Part shown: piece after piece, positions 8,189 to 16,184 of the stretch
How the letters are laid out: every line of letters begins with the position of its first letter
How positions within the stretch are numbered: the stretch's first letter is position 1
IMG/VR virus record: IMGVR_UViG_3300032093_000370
Span: 1 to 37,877 of that record
Reading direction: 5' to 3' (one strand)
Length of the DNA: 37,877 nt
Source of the DNA: a virus
The notes under the pieces: generated by a model
Told to the model about the DNA's origin: nothing
Database searches by the model: none
What the model saw: the letters and a program-made list of their open reading frames with translations, nothing else
Position numbers and translations under genes: made by a program

Positions 8189-9157
8189 TTATTTACTGAG
8201 AATAGCGTTTGCAATTCGTTTAAATTCTGTCTTTCCATGGTTTTTGTAAATGTCACTTAAGTCTTTACCTAGAGCATAGTCATGTTCTAAACCGATAAAG
8301 TCATAAGTAGAAGTAATTTTTTCTGTGCTTTGTTTCCCTGTCCTATCGGCATCTAGCCACACATAAATCCTTTCAAATCTTTGTTTTAGACTTTCTATTT
8401 TGTCTTTAGGCAAATCCCAAGAAGTTTCTGACCTTAGACATATTGCTGTTTTGCCCAGACTATCTAAAGTCATCATGTCTTTTTCTGCTTTAGTTATGAA
8501 TAAACTTTTTCCTTTTTGAGGGAGATACTCGTACCCGGGCAAAATAGTTTCATTGTAATTATTGCGGAACTTCTTCAGTTTGCTGGCAAAAGGCCGATAA
8601 AGTTTTACTTTTCCTTCATTGATGTATTGATAGCAAACATCTATGTTGTTTTTCAAATACCAGTCTCTTCCATTTATCTGAGCCCTGCTTACTTTTTTTA
8701 CTAAGTATTTTTCTAAGGACTCTTTGGTTATTCCGTAAGAATTCCAATAATCAAAATCCTTTTGTGTCATGGGCTCAAATCTGCACCCTATTGCAGTTTC
8801 ATTAATTTCTTTAACTGCTTTTTCAAAGGACATTTGAGGATGAGGACAGGTCAAATCTGTAAACTTAGAAAAGTCTTCTTGGATTTTTACTATAAGGTCT
8901 ACTCCAGATACGCCAGTTCTTTTAGAGGCCACATCTAAACAATCCATAGAGCCATAAGCAAAGTCCTTAAAGATAAGTTTCCCTGTTTTGGTATAATGAA
9001 AATAACAGTCTGGGCTAGTATCTCGTCTAAAGGGATTGCAATGAGGTTTATTTAGAACAATAGATGCACCAAAATAGTATTCCATTATGGATTCTTGTCC
9101 ATAATATTCTACTACTTCGGACAAAGACATAAAAGAGTTTAGTTGGGTAATATCCAT
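8189..9157 (-). CDS. DnaG-like primase with TOPRIM domain (322 aa)
   Basis: Makes RNA primers for replication. The N-terminal part carries the primase substrate-entry pattern CNPFRRDTSPDCYFHY followed by GKLIFKDFAYGSMD, as in DnaG and T7 gp4 (N-P-F-R ... DF). The TOPRIM core has LFITKAEKDMMTLDSLG (catalytic Glu) and YVWLDADRTGKQ (DxD), then GKDLSDIYKNHG, the usual KD-x-SD motif. A canonical four-cysteine zinc finger is not seen. The ATG at 9157 follows the terminator stem directly; an in-frame ATG at 9187 lies inside the hairpin and is rejected. Confidence 0.85.
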   Translation of the reverse strand: MDITQLNSFMSLSEVVEYYGQESIMEYYFGASIVLNKPHCNPFRRDTSPDCYFHYTKTGKLIFKDFAYGSMDCLDVASKRTGVSGVDLIVKIQEDFSKFTDLTCPHPQMSFEKAVKEINETAIGCRFEPMTQKDFDYWNSYGITKESLEKYLVKKVSRAQINGRDWYLKNNIDVCYQYINEGKVKLYRPFASKLKKFRNNYNETILPGYEYLPQKGKSLFITKAEKDMMTLDSLGKTAICLRSETSWDLPKDKIESLKQRFERIYVWLDADRTGKQSTEKITSTYDFIGLEHDYALGKDLSDIYKNHGKTEFKRIANAILSK

Positions 9158-9164
9158 TGCGTAA

Positions 9165-9202
9165 TAAGATACAAAAGGGGAGAACATACGTCCTCCCCTT
9201 TA
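9165..9202 (-). terminator. Rho-independent terminator between ssDNA-binding protein and primase
   Basis: Minus strand AAAGGGGAG, a roughly 10-nt loop, then CTCCCCTTTT followed by GTATC. It starts 14 nt after the ssDNA-binding-protein stop and ends about 15 nt before the primase ATG, matching the hairpin-then-ATG arrangement seen repeatedly at the right end of the window. Confidence 0.75.
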
Positions 9203-9215
9203 TATCTTTTGTTGG

Positions 9216-10070
9216 TTAGAATAAATCTTCTGGGTTTACAGCAGGGGCTGCTGCAGGGACACTTGACGGAGGTGCACCAAAATCAATGTTTACTTTAGAT
9301 GTAGGCGCAGGCTCAAACATTTCTCCTGTGAATTTAGTAAAGCGCAAGCTGTCAGCAAAATAGTCTTTGCATCCATACTGGTCGTTACGCACACTCTTCT
9401 CAAGATACTTGTATTGAGTAGCCTCTAAAGGCAGAAAATCTCTAGTCCATACAGACTGATATTGCCCATCACGAATAGTCAAAAGTACTTTAAGACCACG
9501 ATTCTTTTTGTCGTTAAAGTCTTTAAAGTATTTCTGCAGTTCGTTTGATTTGTTAGTTACTGCTTTGGCAAAATCATCAAGTCGGAACTTTGACTTGCGA
9601 GTATCTACGTTGCCGTATGCCTTCAGTAGTTTGTACAAATCTTCTTCTCCGATTTTAGCTCGACGAAGACTTGCATAATCTGTATAAACTTCAAAAGATT
9701 TAGACTTATCGGCTTCTTTAATTGCGTCAATGTTTTCTCCCCAAACTACATTAGCATGGTCATCAATCCACTGATATTTGCCAGTACTAGAAACATCTCG
9801 GTCATCTAATCCAACAAACAGAGAAAACTTCCCTTTAAGAGGAGTTCCAAAGGTATTGTGGTTTACATACCAAAAGTCCAACCTGTAAGTGTCCGGCTTA
9901 TCATCTTTTGAAATAAGATAATTAGGGTCTTTTACTTTGTCGTCTTCGGTAGCCAAAAAAGCTACAATTTCGTTTTTAGTTGGATTTACCAACTGAATTT
10001 GGATTGTTGCCAATCCCGTGTACAAGTCACGGCTTACGGAGTTTCCTGATTCTAAATTGTCTACGTTCAT
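9216..10070 (-). CDS. Candidate ssDNA-binding protein (284 aa)
   Basis: No exact family match is visible. The long basic/aromatic central region (LKVLLTIRDGQYQSVWTRDF, YKYLEK), a Pro/Ala-rich flexible linker (PPSSVPAAAPAVN) and the short tip PEDLF resemble phage ssDNA-binding proteins, which end in a flexible partner-binding tail. Position between primase and Sak4-like ATPase supports this. It starts 5 nt after the Sak4-like gene and is followed by a terminator, consistent with a need for high expression. Fold unproven. Confidence 0.6.
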   Translation of the reverse strand: MNVDNLESGNSVSRDLYTGLATIQIQLVNPTKNEIVAFLATEDDKVKDPNYLISKDDKPDTYRLDFWYVNHNTFGTPLKGKFSLFVGLDDRDVSSTGKYQWIDDHANVVWGENIDAIKEADKSKSFEVYTDYASLRRAKIGEEDLYKLLKAYGNVDTRKSKFRLDDFAKAVTNKSNELQKYFKDFNDKKNRGLKVLLTIRDGQYQSVWTRDFLPLEATQYKYLEKSVRNDQYGCKDYFADSLRFTKFTGEMFEPAPTSKVNIDFGAPPSSVPAAAPAVNPEDLF

Positions 10071-10075
10071 AGGTT

Positions 10076-10750
10076 TTATATTTCGTTGTAGTATTGGTTT
10101 ACGTTGTTTAATACAATAGATAAATCGTTTGGAATTAACAAGTCTTCAAACATTCCTTCTGGGCTTTTTGCCGGGAACAAGTCTTTTCGATTTGTAAGAA
10201 ACTGATAAGTGCTTTTTCCATCTTTGTCTGTTTCTACACTTGTGTAAAGTACAGTAGAAAATAATCCGTCTAATTTAATCTGAGTGTCAATTGCTTTGCC
10301 ACTTGTTTTCATTTTGTACCCTACGATTTTTTCATCGTCAAATACTGGCTCAGGATGGCACATATAGAAAATCACCAAATCATCTCTGAGTTTTTTGCAC
10401 TTCATTAACATGTTTAACATGTCTTGTGCCATCAAAGAAAACTTAGTAAATCCTACTTCAGTGGCTTTTTTGATAAGAGTAAACCCCATCAAATAGTTGG
10501 CATCGTCAATAACTACTGTTTTGATGTGAGGAGCTTTCTCATTGATTTGGCTAAGAACTTGCTCAATTTGACGAGCATTCTCTATTTCAATGTAGTTTTT
10601 AGAGTCCGTGTTGTAGATTTTAGAAGAGCCTTTAAAAGGCAATTCTTTTGATGCTACGTTAATGTAGAAGTTTGTTTTTGGGTCTAAGGATTTGACTGAG
10701 GTAGATTTTCCGGTTCCGGTATCTCCTACTATCCCGATAAGTTTACTCAT
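10076..10750 (-). CDS. Sak4-like RecA-superfamily ATPase (224 aa)
   Basis: Walker A GDTGTGKST at residues 9-17, Walker B TVVIDDANYL near residue 80, and a sensor-like asparagine in LTNRKDLFPAKSP near the C-terminus. The short RecA core without a lid domain is typical of Sak4/AAA_24 proteins, which help single-strand annealing or recombination together with an ssDNA-binding protein. It lies next to the candidate ssDNA-binding gene, the arrangement expected for Sak4. Confidence 0.82.
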   Translation of the reverse strand: MSKLIGIVGDTGTGKSTSVKSLDPKTNFYINVASKELPFKGSSKIYNTDSKNYIEIENARQIEQVLSQINEKAPHIKTVVIDDANYLMGFTLIKKATEVGFTKFSLMAQDMLNMLMKCKKLRDDLVIFYMCHPEPVFDDEKIVGYKMKTSGKAIDTQIKLDGLFSTVLYTSVETDKDGKSTYQFLTNRKDLFPAKSPEGMFEDLLIPNDLSIVLNNVNQYYNEI

Positions 10751-11072
10751 GTGGTTGTAAGGTTAGTTCTTGGTTTTTATGTTCTTCTATTCGTTGCATC
10801 ATTTCCTCTAAGTCCCATCCATAAAACAAAGTAAATCTTTTTACAAAGGCTTCTTTTGATTCTGCTTGGGCTTCTGGAAAATCTTCAGCTATTTCTTGAT
10901 AACTTCTGTCGTTTTGAATGTACTTATAAAGAAAAGACTGAAACTTCTTTTCTTCGTTTATGCTCCATGTATAAGTAGTGAACCAATTTTTGTTTTCAAA
11001 AATGCTTGCTGAAAGGGAGCAATGTACATAAGAACATAACACTTTTAAAATCTCTACGCTTGATTTGTGCAT
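10743..11072 (-). CDS. Hypothetical protein (109 aa)
   Basis: The ATG at 11072 falls directly after the helicase stop and is preferred to an in-frame start at 11105. It contains helical segments (EEKKFQSFLYKYIQND, EAFVKRFTLFYGWDLEEMMQR) and one Cys pair (CSYVHC). It overlaps the Sak4-like gene by 8 nt. Being between helicase and recombinase, it may be an accessory replication factor, but no family is recognised. Confidence 0.65.
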   Translation of the reverse strand: MHKSSVEILKVLCSYVHCSLSASIFENKNWFTTYTWSINEEKKFQSFLYKYIQNDRSYQEIAEDFPEAQAESKEAFVKRFTLFYGWDLEEMMQRIEEHKNQELTLQPHE

Positions 11073-11073
11073 G

Positions 11074-12210
11074 TTATGATAGATAAGTAAGCCTACTAGA
11101 GGCAAGTTGAGTTTTTCTGTCTAATATTTCTTGGTATTTGTGAGCAGTTGTCATTATTTCTGCTCGAGGAAGTTCTTCAAAGTTACCTACTGCACCGTTC
11201 CAATACAACCCTACACTAGTATTTTCTAACCCATAATGTCTGTCTTTAAGGAATTTTAAAGCACGATAGTTGTTTCCAAGTAAGGAAATATCGTATCCAT
11301 TATGGGTTTCGATGTCGTAACGTGAGGGATTGAATAGCCCTATGACAGTTTCGTAATCTTGTTGTACGCCTTTATTGACGTGAAGTTCTTCCAAGCTAGG
11401 TTCTAGCTTTTCTTCTAGTTTTCCTCCTTTGTGAGTAAACACAACTTTTTCTGATGCTGGAGTTTGTTGATGAACGATTACGTTAATCATCTGATACCTT
11501 TTAGCAAACACAGAAAGAGTACAATCTTTCACAAAGTAATCAAAAGTCTGATATTGGCTCATGCGATTTACTGTACCGGGGATAATGTCGTTAGACATTA
11601 GACTAAGGTGGTCGTAAATTCCCATCACCCAAAGATTATCTGATTTGTACTTATAAGTAGTGGGAATCTTCTTATCTCCTGAGACAGAATAAAATTGAGT
11701 TCCTATTTCTGGTGATGCAAAGTACTTAGAAACATACTCTACAATACGAGTAGGGCTTCGTATGTAGTCTATTACCTCTACGTACTTTTGAAGCTTTTCA
11801 ATAAACTGTTCAGCTTGATGAATCTTACTCATAAGCTCATTGTTTACTGTAAACTTTCCTACTGATAGAAGTTCTTTTACTGATACAGATATTTTGAACT
11901 TCTCATATAAGTACATGGAAACAAAGGAGAGCCAAAAATCTGACTCTGATTCTTCTAAAGCAAAATAAAAAATCTTAGGAGTTAATCCGTTTGCAAGGGC
12001 TGTTTTAAGATAGGAGATTACACAGAGGTACTTTACAAACTTTGTCTTTCCTACCCCTGAGTTTGCAGTTATAGCTGTGATTGAACCTTTTGTAAACCCG
12101 CCATATTCTTCAGCTAATCGAGGAAACGGAGGGAGTATAGAAGTAATCCCTCCGTTTTCTTTGATTGCTTTCTGGCTTTCTATTTTGGAAATTACTTCTT
12201 TAAAGTTCAT
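11074..12210 (-). CDS. DnaB-like (SF4) replicative helicase (378 aa)
   Basis: RecA-type helicase core: GGFTKGSITAITANSGVGKT gives the Walker A loop (about residue 45), followed by FYFALEES (the H1a-like glutamate strand), then WVMGIYDHLSLMS as Walker B region and NVIVHQQ near motif H3/H4. The layout (KG-x-T ... GKT ... ALEES ... D-H ... H-Q-Q) is that of phage DnaB/UvsX-like SF4 proteins. It has almost no N-terminal domain, so hexamer contacts differ from bacterial DnaB. Walker B lacks a clear second acid. It unwinds DNA at the fork with the primase encoded downstream. Confidence 0.82.
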   Translation of the reverse strand: MNFKEVISKIESQKAIKENGGITSILPPFPRLAEEYGGFTKGSITAITANSGVGKTKFVKYLCVISYLKTALANGLTPKIFYFALEESESDFWLSFVSMYLYEKFKISVSVKELLSVGKFTVNNELMSKIHQAEQFIEKLQKYVEVIDYIRSPTRIVEYVSKYFASPEIGTQFYSVSGDKKIPTTYKYKSDNLWVMGIYDHLSLMSNDIIPGTVNRMSQYQTFDYFVKDCTLSVFAKRYQMINVIVHQQTPASEKVVFTHKGGKLEEKLEPSLEELHVNKGVQQDYETVIGLFNPSRYDIETHNGYDISLLGNNYRALKFLKDRHYGLENTSVGLYWNGAVGNFEELPRAEIMTTAHKYQEILDRKTQLASSRLTYLS

Positions 12211-12707
12211 TAAAGGACTCTTTTGCTTGTGTACTTCTGGCCGTTAGTACGCCATTCTTCACACCACATTGCAAGATTGCTGACTTCTACCCCGTCTTGT
12301 ATTTTAGAGATGAAATAGTGTGATTGTTGCACTTTATCAGATCCATAAGTATCACAAGCATACTTAGTGTAGATTTGAGATGCAGCTATGATTTCTTCTG
12401 GAGTATAGTCATATTTAGAGCAAAACTTTTCCATTTTTGCCTTTACTGCAGCAATATCTGACTTCTTACCGGCTATACCAATGTTCTTTTTGTCAAAAGC
12501 TTCATTGTAAGAAGCCACCCATTCAAAATCCATCACTTCTACTTTTTTACCTATGACATCACTTATGCCAAGGATTTCTTTTGCTTTAGGGGTGAAAAAG
12601 AAAGTGTTCTTAGATTTACCAAGAACACCTTCTTCTATCCATTGTTCTACTTGATTGTTTTTGACGCACAGCATCCACAGCACGTCATAGAATGATTTTT
12701 TGCTCAT
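12210..12707 (-). CDS. Hypothetical protein, possible helicase partner (165 aa)
   Basis: Charged alpha/beta protein with no recognised motif. Residues 100-165 (YTPEEIIAASQIYTKYACD ... WRTNGQKYTSKRVL) are helical and end basic, a pattern seen in helicase loaders and in the DnaB-binding parts of phage proteins. Its stop overlaps the helicase ATG (TAATG), so the two are translationally coupled. The loader idea is context only. Confidence 0.65.
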   Translation of the reverse strand: MSKKSFYDVLWMLCVKNNQVEQWIEEGVLGKSKNTFFFTPKAKEILGISDVIGKKVEVMDFEWVASYNEAFDKKNIGIAGKKSDIAAVKAKMEKFCSKYDYTPEEIIAASQIYTKYACDTYGSDKVQQSHYFISKIQDGVEVSNLAMWCEEWRTNGQKYTSKRVL

Positions 12708-12879
12708 GTATCTTTACTTCTTGTATAGTGGAAGGCTCGAAATTATCTTTGACTAGAATACTTTCCAAATCTTTTTGGAGCATCTCAGTCTTCCATTCCC
12801 AGTACAGTTGGTTAAACTCTAAAAGGTGTTCAGTATTTTCTCCAAAGTTTTCAAACTCTAAATTCTTTGAGTTTTGCAT
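12685..12879 (-). CDS. Small acidic hypothetical protein (64 aa)
   Basis: Reads MQNSKNLEFENFG ... LVKDNFEPSTIQEVKIHEQ; strongly helical and acidic. An in-frame ATG at 12903 is an alternative start but would overlap the upstream gene by 53 nt instead of 29. It overlaps the next gene by 23 nt. No family recognised. Confidence 0.5.
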   Translation of the reverse strand: MQNSKNLEFENFGENTEHLLEFNQLYWEWKTEMLQKDLESILVKDNFEPSTIQEVKIHEQKIIL

Positions 12880-13111
12880 CAATGTGTTCAATAACTTTAT
12901 CAAAGAAGTCTTTTACTAGATTCACAGCAGGGTCGTTTACGCCTTTAAGAATCGTATTTAACGACTCATTGTATTGGCTTCGCTGAATAATGTAGTGGGC
13001 TTTTAACCCTTGATAGGCAGCACGAGGCTCTACAAGTTCTTCAAGAAACACTTGGTAATGAGGCGCAATTCCCTCTTCAATCTTTTCTGGGGTCAGTTCT
13101 ATTTGATTCAT
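12851..13111 (-). CDS. Hypothetical protein (86 aa)
   Basis: Helical, with LTPEKIEEGIAPHYQVFLEE and a C-terminal KDFFDKVIEHIDAKLKEF that could form a coiled coil. It overlaps both neighbours, as is usual in this operon. Function unknown. Confidence 0.6.
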   Translation of the reverse strand: MNQIELTPEKIEEGIAPHYQVFLEELVEPRAAYQGLKAHYIIQRSQYNESLNTILKGVNDPAVNLVKDFFDKVIEHIDAKLKEFRV

Positions 13112-13214
13112 TTTCTAGTTTTTTTCTTTCTTTTATTATGTGAAGTCTCCACTGATACCATTCTACCAAAGAATAGTTTTTCTCATTGCAGTAATCAATA
13201 AAATCACTGCTCAT
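13077..13214 (-). CDS. Small basic hypothetical protein (45 aa, start uncertain)
   Basis: The frame is open back to 13340, but the upstream part overlaps the preceding gene by 100 nt. The ATG at 13214 follows GGAG closely and avoids the overlap, giving MSSDFIDYCNEKNYSLVEWYQ and a basic tail. ATG at 13271 is the alternative. No domain recognised. Confidence 0.45.
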   Translation of the reverse strand: MSSDFIDYCNEKNYSLVEWYQWRLHIIKERKKLENESNRTDPRKD

Positions 13215-13239
13215 TTCTCCAATTAAAGATTTTTGAGGT

Positions 13240-13455
13240 TTACTCACCAAAGAGGTCTGTGAAAATTTCATCTTCTTTTTGGGTAATAACTTCCAAATTT
13301 TCTTCCAAAGGTTCTTCAAAAGTTGGAATCTTTGCTTCATGAATCGAAGATACGTTTAACTGAGACAGTCTTGCAATTTCCTCTTCGATTAACTTGTCTA
13401 AGTCTTCTAAGAGTTCTTTAGATGATTTTACGCTTACTTCTGTATTGTTTTTCAT
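13240..13455 (-). CDS. Acidic helical hypothetical protein (71 aa)
   Basis: Residues 8-30 (VKSSKELLEDLDKLIEEEI) form a likely coiled coil; the C-terminus IFTDLFGE is acidic with a -DLF- motif like other tips in this phage. First gene after a terminator and a CTTTTCTTTCCTGTAAC leader, so probably the first gene of the replication transcription unit. Function unknown. Confidence 0.6.
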   Translation of the reverse strand: MKNNTEVSVKSSKELLEDLDKLIEEEIARLSQLNVSSIHEAKIPTFEEPLEENLEVITQKEDEIFTDLFGE

Positions 13456-13475
13456 AGATAATAATGTTACAGGAA

Positions 13476-13508
13476 AGAAAAGGAAAAAGGCCCTTGTGAG
13501 GCCTTTTT
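13476..13508 (-). terminator. Rho-independent terminator
   Basis: Minus strand AAAAAGGCC, 7-nt loop, GGCCTTTTTCC. Lies about 25 nt after the stop of the 70-aa gene and is followed by the leader CTTTTCTTTCCTGTAAC before the next ATG. The A-rich left arm makes it bidirectional in form. Confidence 0.85.
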
Positions 13509-13532
13509 CTTATTCATAGGAGATTGTAGGGG

Positions 13533-13745
13533 TTAAATGCTTCGGAATCTGCTAATCTTATCGTACATTAATGAGTACGAAAGCTCTTCATCTGCAGACA
13601 TAACGGTGTACTTTTCTTGTTCTTCATTCTCGTTGTTGAAGATTACTTTGATTTTTGTAATTCCTGTAGTGGCGTAATAATTAGAGTAGATTACTCCTTG
13701 GAATTTGTTTACGAGTGCGAAAACTGCTTCTTTTTTATTTCCCAT
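13533..13745 (-). CDS. Hypothetical protein (70 aa)
   Basis: Beta-rich small protein (GVIYSNYYATTGITKIKVIF) with a glutamate-rich middle and a C-terminus ending DKISRFRSI. Starts 3 nt after the upstream stop. No recognised family. It is followed by a strong terminator, ending the ThyX unit. Confidence 0.6.
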   Translation of the reverse strand: MGNKKEAVFALVNKFQGVIYSNYYATTGITKIKVIFNNENEEQEKYTVMSADEELSYSLMYDKISRFRSI

Positions 13746-13748
13746 GGT

Positions 13749-13925
13749 TTAAAAGTTAGTTGCTTGATTTGTTCTTCTTCTTATGTGATTTGCTTTTCTA
13801 AGGCCTACAAACCTACCATATTTTTTGATATGCTCGCAAATTTCAGCCCACTTTCCGGGGTTATTTTTTATCCACGAAGGGTCTGCTGTTTGAAATAGAT
13901 GCCAATATGTTTGTGTTTTGTTCAT
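13749..13925 (-). CDS. Small basic hypothetical protein (58 aa)
   Basis: ATG at 13925 sits in an ATGA overlap with the thyX stop. The product begins MNKTQTYWHLFQTADPSWI and ends with the arginine-rich tail RKANHIRRRTNQ, so it may bind nucleic acid or phosphate-rich partners. The tight coupling on both sides supports it being real. Confidence 0.6.
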   Translation of the reverse strand: MNKTQTYWHLFQTADPSWIKNNPGKWAEICEHIKKYGRFVGLRKANHIRRRTNQATNF

Positions 13926-14578
13926 GTAAAGTTAAATGCCTTTAGTGTATGTTCAAATGGATTACCTTCAATATTTTTTACTAATTCTAACATTTGTTTT
14001 GCTATGTCTTGTATTTCTAATTGAGCATAGTCATCCATACGCTGAGTAATAAAGTTGTGAAATGCCCTCATGTTAAACATCACATCAGCTTGAATTTGCG
14101 AGTTATAATTTTTAAAGTATCTAGCAGATTCTTTAGCTCTTTTTCTACCTAAAATAGGAGTTAAATCTCTTAAAGCTCTGTGATACAATTCATTAGACTC
14201 TTTACTAAACTGTTCTAAAGTAAATATCCAATCTTGTCCTGTAGCATTATCACGGACACCAAGCCAATCATTAGGTAGATAGTACTTATCTTCTTTCAAC
14301 TCTTTATATCTAGCGGATTCAGCATTAATAGATGCGATTCGATGTTTGAGTAAGTGAATATGCGAGGCTATATCGCAGTTTACAAGAAAATGTACTACTC
14401 CCTTTTCAAATGGTGAACCGTGTGGTACAGGTTCAGCACTCCATAATTGTTTTAAAAGAGCTGGAATACGTGCTCTTTTTTCATTTGTAAGGTCTCTCGA
14501 TGTACTCGTCCATGCACTACAGGCAATAGCTTCATCGCCGCCGTAATATCCTAATAGTTCTACTGTGTTGTTATTCAT
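13922..14578 (-). CDS. thyX: Flavin-dependent thymidylate synthase ThyX (218 aa)
   Basis: Makes dTMP from dUMP using FAD, NADPH and methylene-tetrahydrofolate. The signature RHR-x(7)-S appears as LKHRIASINAESARYKEL around residues 78-95, with the nucleophilic Ser in NAES where most enzymes have NEYS; the first Arg of RHR is Lys here. Upstream, SPFEKGVVHFLVNCDIASHIH matches the substrate-binding helix. Length is typical of ThyX. It supports DNA synthesis from degraded host nucleotides. Overlaps both neighbours by 1-4 nt. Confidence 0.9.
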   Translation of the reverse strand: MNNNTVELLGYYGGDEAIACSAWTSTSRDLTNEKRARIPALLKQLWSAEPVPHGSPFEKGVVHFLVNCDIASHIHLLKHRIASINAESARYKELKEDKYYLPNDWLGVRDNATGQDWIFTLEQFSKESNELYHRALRDLTPILGRKRAKESARYFKNYNSQIQADVMFNMRAFHNFITQRMDDYAQLEIQDIAKQMLELVKNIEGNPFEHTLKAFNFT

Positions 14579-14829
14579 TATGTTATGTTATTTTTATGAA
14601 GAAAATCTTTGCCTTTATCGGTAAGCCATGCAGTTCGTAAACTAACTCCATATTCTAAATACCCTTTTCTTTCTTCTCTTTCCATAGCTGCATAAACAAC
14701 TTTCTCAGGTGCTCCAGTTTCTTCCATTATTATTTGCCACGGTGCTCGCCCATCGTTGCCTTCATGAAATTTTTCACAAGCAGCCAATACAGTTTTTGTG
14801 TCAATTAACTTAGTTTCCCAGCGTTTCAT
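14578..14829 (-). CDS. Small winged-helix-like protein (83 aa)
   Basis: Pattern TKTVLAACEKFHEGNDGRAP, IMEETGAPEKVVYAAMEREE and RKGYLEYGVSLRTAWLTDKG resembles a winged helix: helix, helix-turn-helix, then a beta hairpin ending LT-x-K-G. It may be a small transcription regulator. It overlaps a tiny lipoprotein gene upstream by 20 nt and ends at thyX (TAATG). Fold inferred from pattern only. Confidence 0.6.
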   Translation of the reverse strand: MKRWETKLIDTKTVLAACEKFHEGNDGRAPWQIIMEETGAPEKVVYAAMEREERKGYLEYGVSLRTAWLTDKGKDFLHKNNIT

Positions 14830-14896
14830 AATTTAGTCTTTTTTCCATGCTGCATCCGATCAGCAGCAGGGCGAGTAGTAGTGTTATGGTTCGCAT
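14810..14896 (-). CDS. Tiny lipoprotein (28 aa)
   Basis: MRTITLLLALLLIGCSMEK: a basic start, a leucine-rich helix and the lipobox LIGC, so signal peptidase II should cut before Cys15, leaving a 14-residue lipopeptide. The same DNA segment is repeated in the gene at 15313-15555. It resembles the entericidin/lysis-peptide size class, but a lysis role is only a guess. Overlaps the next gene by 20 nt. Confidence 0.6.
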   Translation of the reverse strand: MRTITLLLALLLIGCSMEKRLNYETLGN

Positions 14897-14948
14897 GGTT
14901 GTTGTATTGCAGTACTTAGGTAATGTTAGCGACAAGTTAGGCGTAATT

Positions 14949-15302
14949 CTAATCGAAGTCCACCCAACCTGCATCACTTGGTAAATTTTGTTTCAACTGC
15001 CTATATGCCAATAATTGACAAAACCTAAAATGAAACTTTAATCCAGTTCCTCTTGAAGGGTGATAATATTGTTTTAATAACTTACCACGTTCACGAGTTT
15101 CTTTGTTGTATTCCCAAATAAAAGTTTCATAAGTAGGGTATCTCATACCCTGTATAGAAGTAGCCCACATCGCAGTTGAAACAAAATATTTATCGAATAT
15201 ATTTTGAGCAACATTGATAGAAGAACTACGCCTAACAGCACCTACCAAAAAGGCGTGGCTTTCGGCTTCGTTAGAAGCATTTGTGGTTAAATTATCATTC
15301 AT
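14949..15302 (-). CDS. Hypothetical protein (117 aa)
   Basis: Contains RRSSSINVAQNIFDKYF, WATSIQGMRYPTYETFIWEY and HFRFCQLLAYRQL: alpha-helical with many aromatics. No family recognised. AT-rich like the backbone, lying between the two related lipoprotein-signal segments. Confidence 0.6.
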   Translation of the reverse strand: MNDNLTTNASNEAESHAFLVGAVRRSSSINVAQNIFDKYFVSTAMWATSIQGMRYPTYETFIWEYNKETRERGKLLKQYYHPSRGTGLKFHFRFCQLLAYRQLKQNLPSDAGWVDFD

Positions 15303-15312
15303 ATTTCTAAGT

Positions 15313-15555
15313 TTATTTTGTGGTTAAAATCCCGCCCTTCTGGTAGCTGCATCTGATAAGCAGCAGGGCGAGTAGTAGTGTCAGGAAATAGCGTAGATAT
15401 TTTGGCTGCGTTTTGATGACTTTTTCTTCAATTACATCGTTGGATTGCTCGCAGGTACATTTCGGCAAACAATCCGCTATCTCCCGCTTTTCGGATTCCA
15501 ACAGCAGCAGGCCGTGTTCGTCGGCAAGGTGTTTGAAAAGTTTGTCAAGGTTCAT
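15313..15555 (-). CDS. Membrane-anchored small protein with altered lipobox (80 aa)
   Basis: ATG at 15555 is preferred: it has AGGAGG eight bases upstream and forms ATGA with the preceding stop. The N-terminal 50 residues are soluble with a Cys cluster (CLPKCTCEQ); residues 56-72 (YLRYFLTLLLALLLIRC) are a membrane helix. The helix is nearly the same DNA as the 28-aa lipoprotein signal at 14810-14896, but the lipobox Gly is Arg, so lipid attachment is unlikely and it probably acts as a C-terminal anchor. Confidence 0.6.
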   Translation of the reverse strand: MNLDKLFKHLADEHGLLLLESEKREIADCLPKCTCEQSNDVIEEKVIKTQPKYLRYFLTLLLALLLIRCSYQKGGILTTK

Positions 15556-16169
15556 AGTCCGGCCTCCTCTCTGCTTATGCGCTCGAACTCCACAACCCAC
15601 ACCCACGGGTTTGCTTCCCATGATTCGGGGCCGTTGATAGATTGCCAGAGGCTTTGGAAGGAATCCTTGGCATAAACGAACAATTCTATACGATTTTTAC
15701 CACTATAATCGAATAAATAATCTTCATAACCTTCCCCAGCTTCTGAATAATAAATGCCTTCATTTTTCGCGTCGTCTTCGCTTATCTCCTGCAACCGTTC
15801 AACGCGGACGGCCTTGATGCGCAGGAACAGGCGGGCAGCTTCGCGGGGCATATGGATAGAAGGCTTCCATTTCCAGTCCTCGCTGCTGTCGCTGTAGTCG
15901 GCTTTGAACTGATAGCCGATATCGTTACCGTCACTATCAGAGGGCAATGCCCACGTTTCCTGCACCCACAGCACGTCGCCGGACTGGCCGTAGGGGCAAC
16001 GAACCGTGTGGTTGAGGGTTTTTTCGGTTACAAAAGCAATTGCATTGTCTGCGTTTAAAAAGTCGTCAGACGGCGGCTGCGGTTTCACCACCCTGCGGGT
16101 CTGAGTTTTTCTGCCTTCGCGAATAGCCTGCACCTCCCACGTCTTTAATGGAATCGGCCGCGTTTTCAT
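15552..16169 (-). CDS. ASCH/PUA-like domain phage protein (205 aa)
   Basis: Opens with RPIPLKTWEVQAIREGRKTQTRRVVKPQP, split by the motif EGRKTQTRR typical of phage ASCH-like proteins, then GDVLWVQETWA, MPREAARLFLRIKAVRVERLQEISEDDA and WVWVVEFERI. ASCH domains bind RNA or modified bases, but this phage group is uncharacterised. GC-rich, with an AAGGGGGTGA ribosome site at its start; probably acquired as part of the 15.3-17.9 kb module. Confidence 0.8.
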   Translation of the reverse strand: MKTRPIPLKTWEVQAIREGRKTQTRRVVKPQPPSDDFLNADNAIAFVTEKTLNHTVRCPYGQSGDVLWVQETWALPSDSDGNDIGYQFKADYSDSSEDWKWKPSIHMPREAARLFLRIKAVRVERLQEISEDDAKNEGIYYSEAGEGYEDYLFDYSGKNRIELFVYAKDSFQSLWQSINGPESWEANPWVWVVEFERISREEAGL

Positions 16170-16184
16170 CCTTCACCCCCTTTC
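16165..16184 (-). promoter_or_regulatory. Near-consensus ribosome binding site AAGGGGGTGA
   Basis: AAGGGGGTGA lies 3 nt before the ASCH-gene ATG and matches the classical anti-Shine-Dalgarno complement AAGGAGGTGA in nine of ten bases. Equivalent sites occur before the starts at 16354 and 17596. They also encode the last residues (GGEG or similar) of the upstream proteins. Confidence 0.7.
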
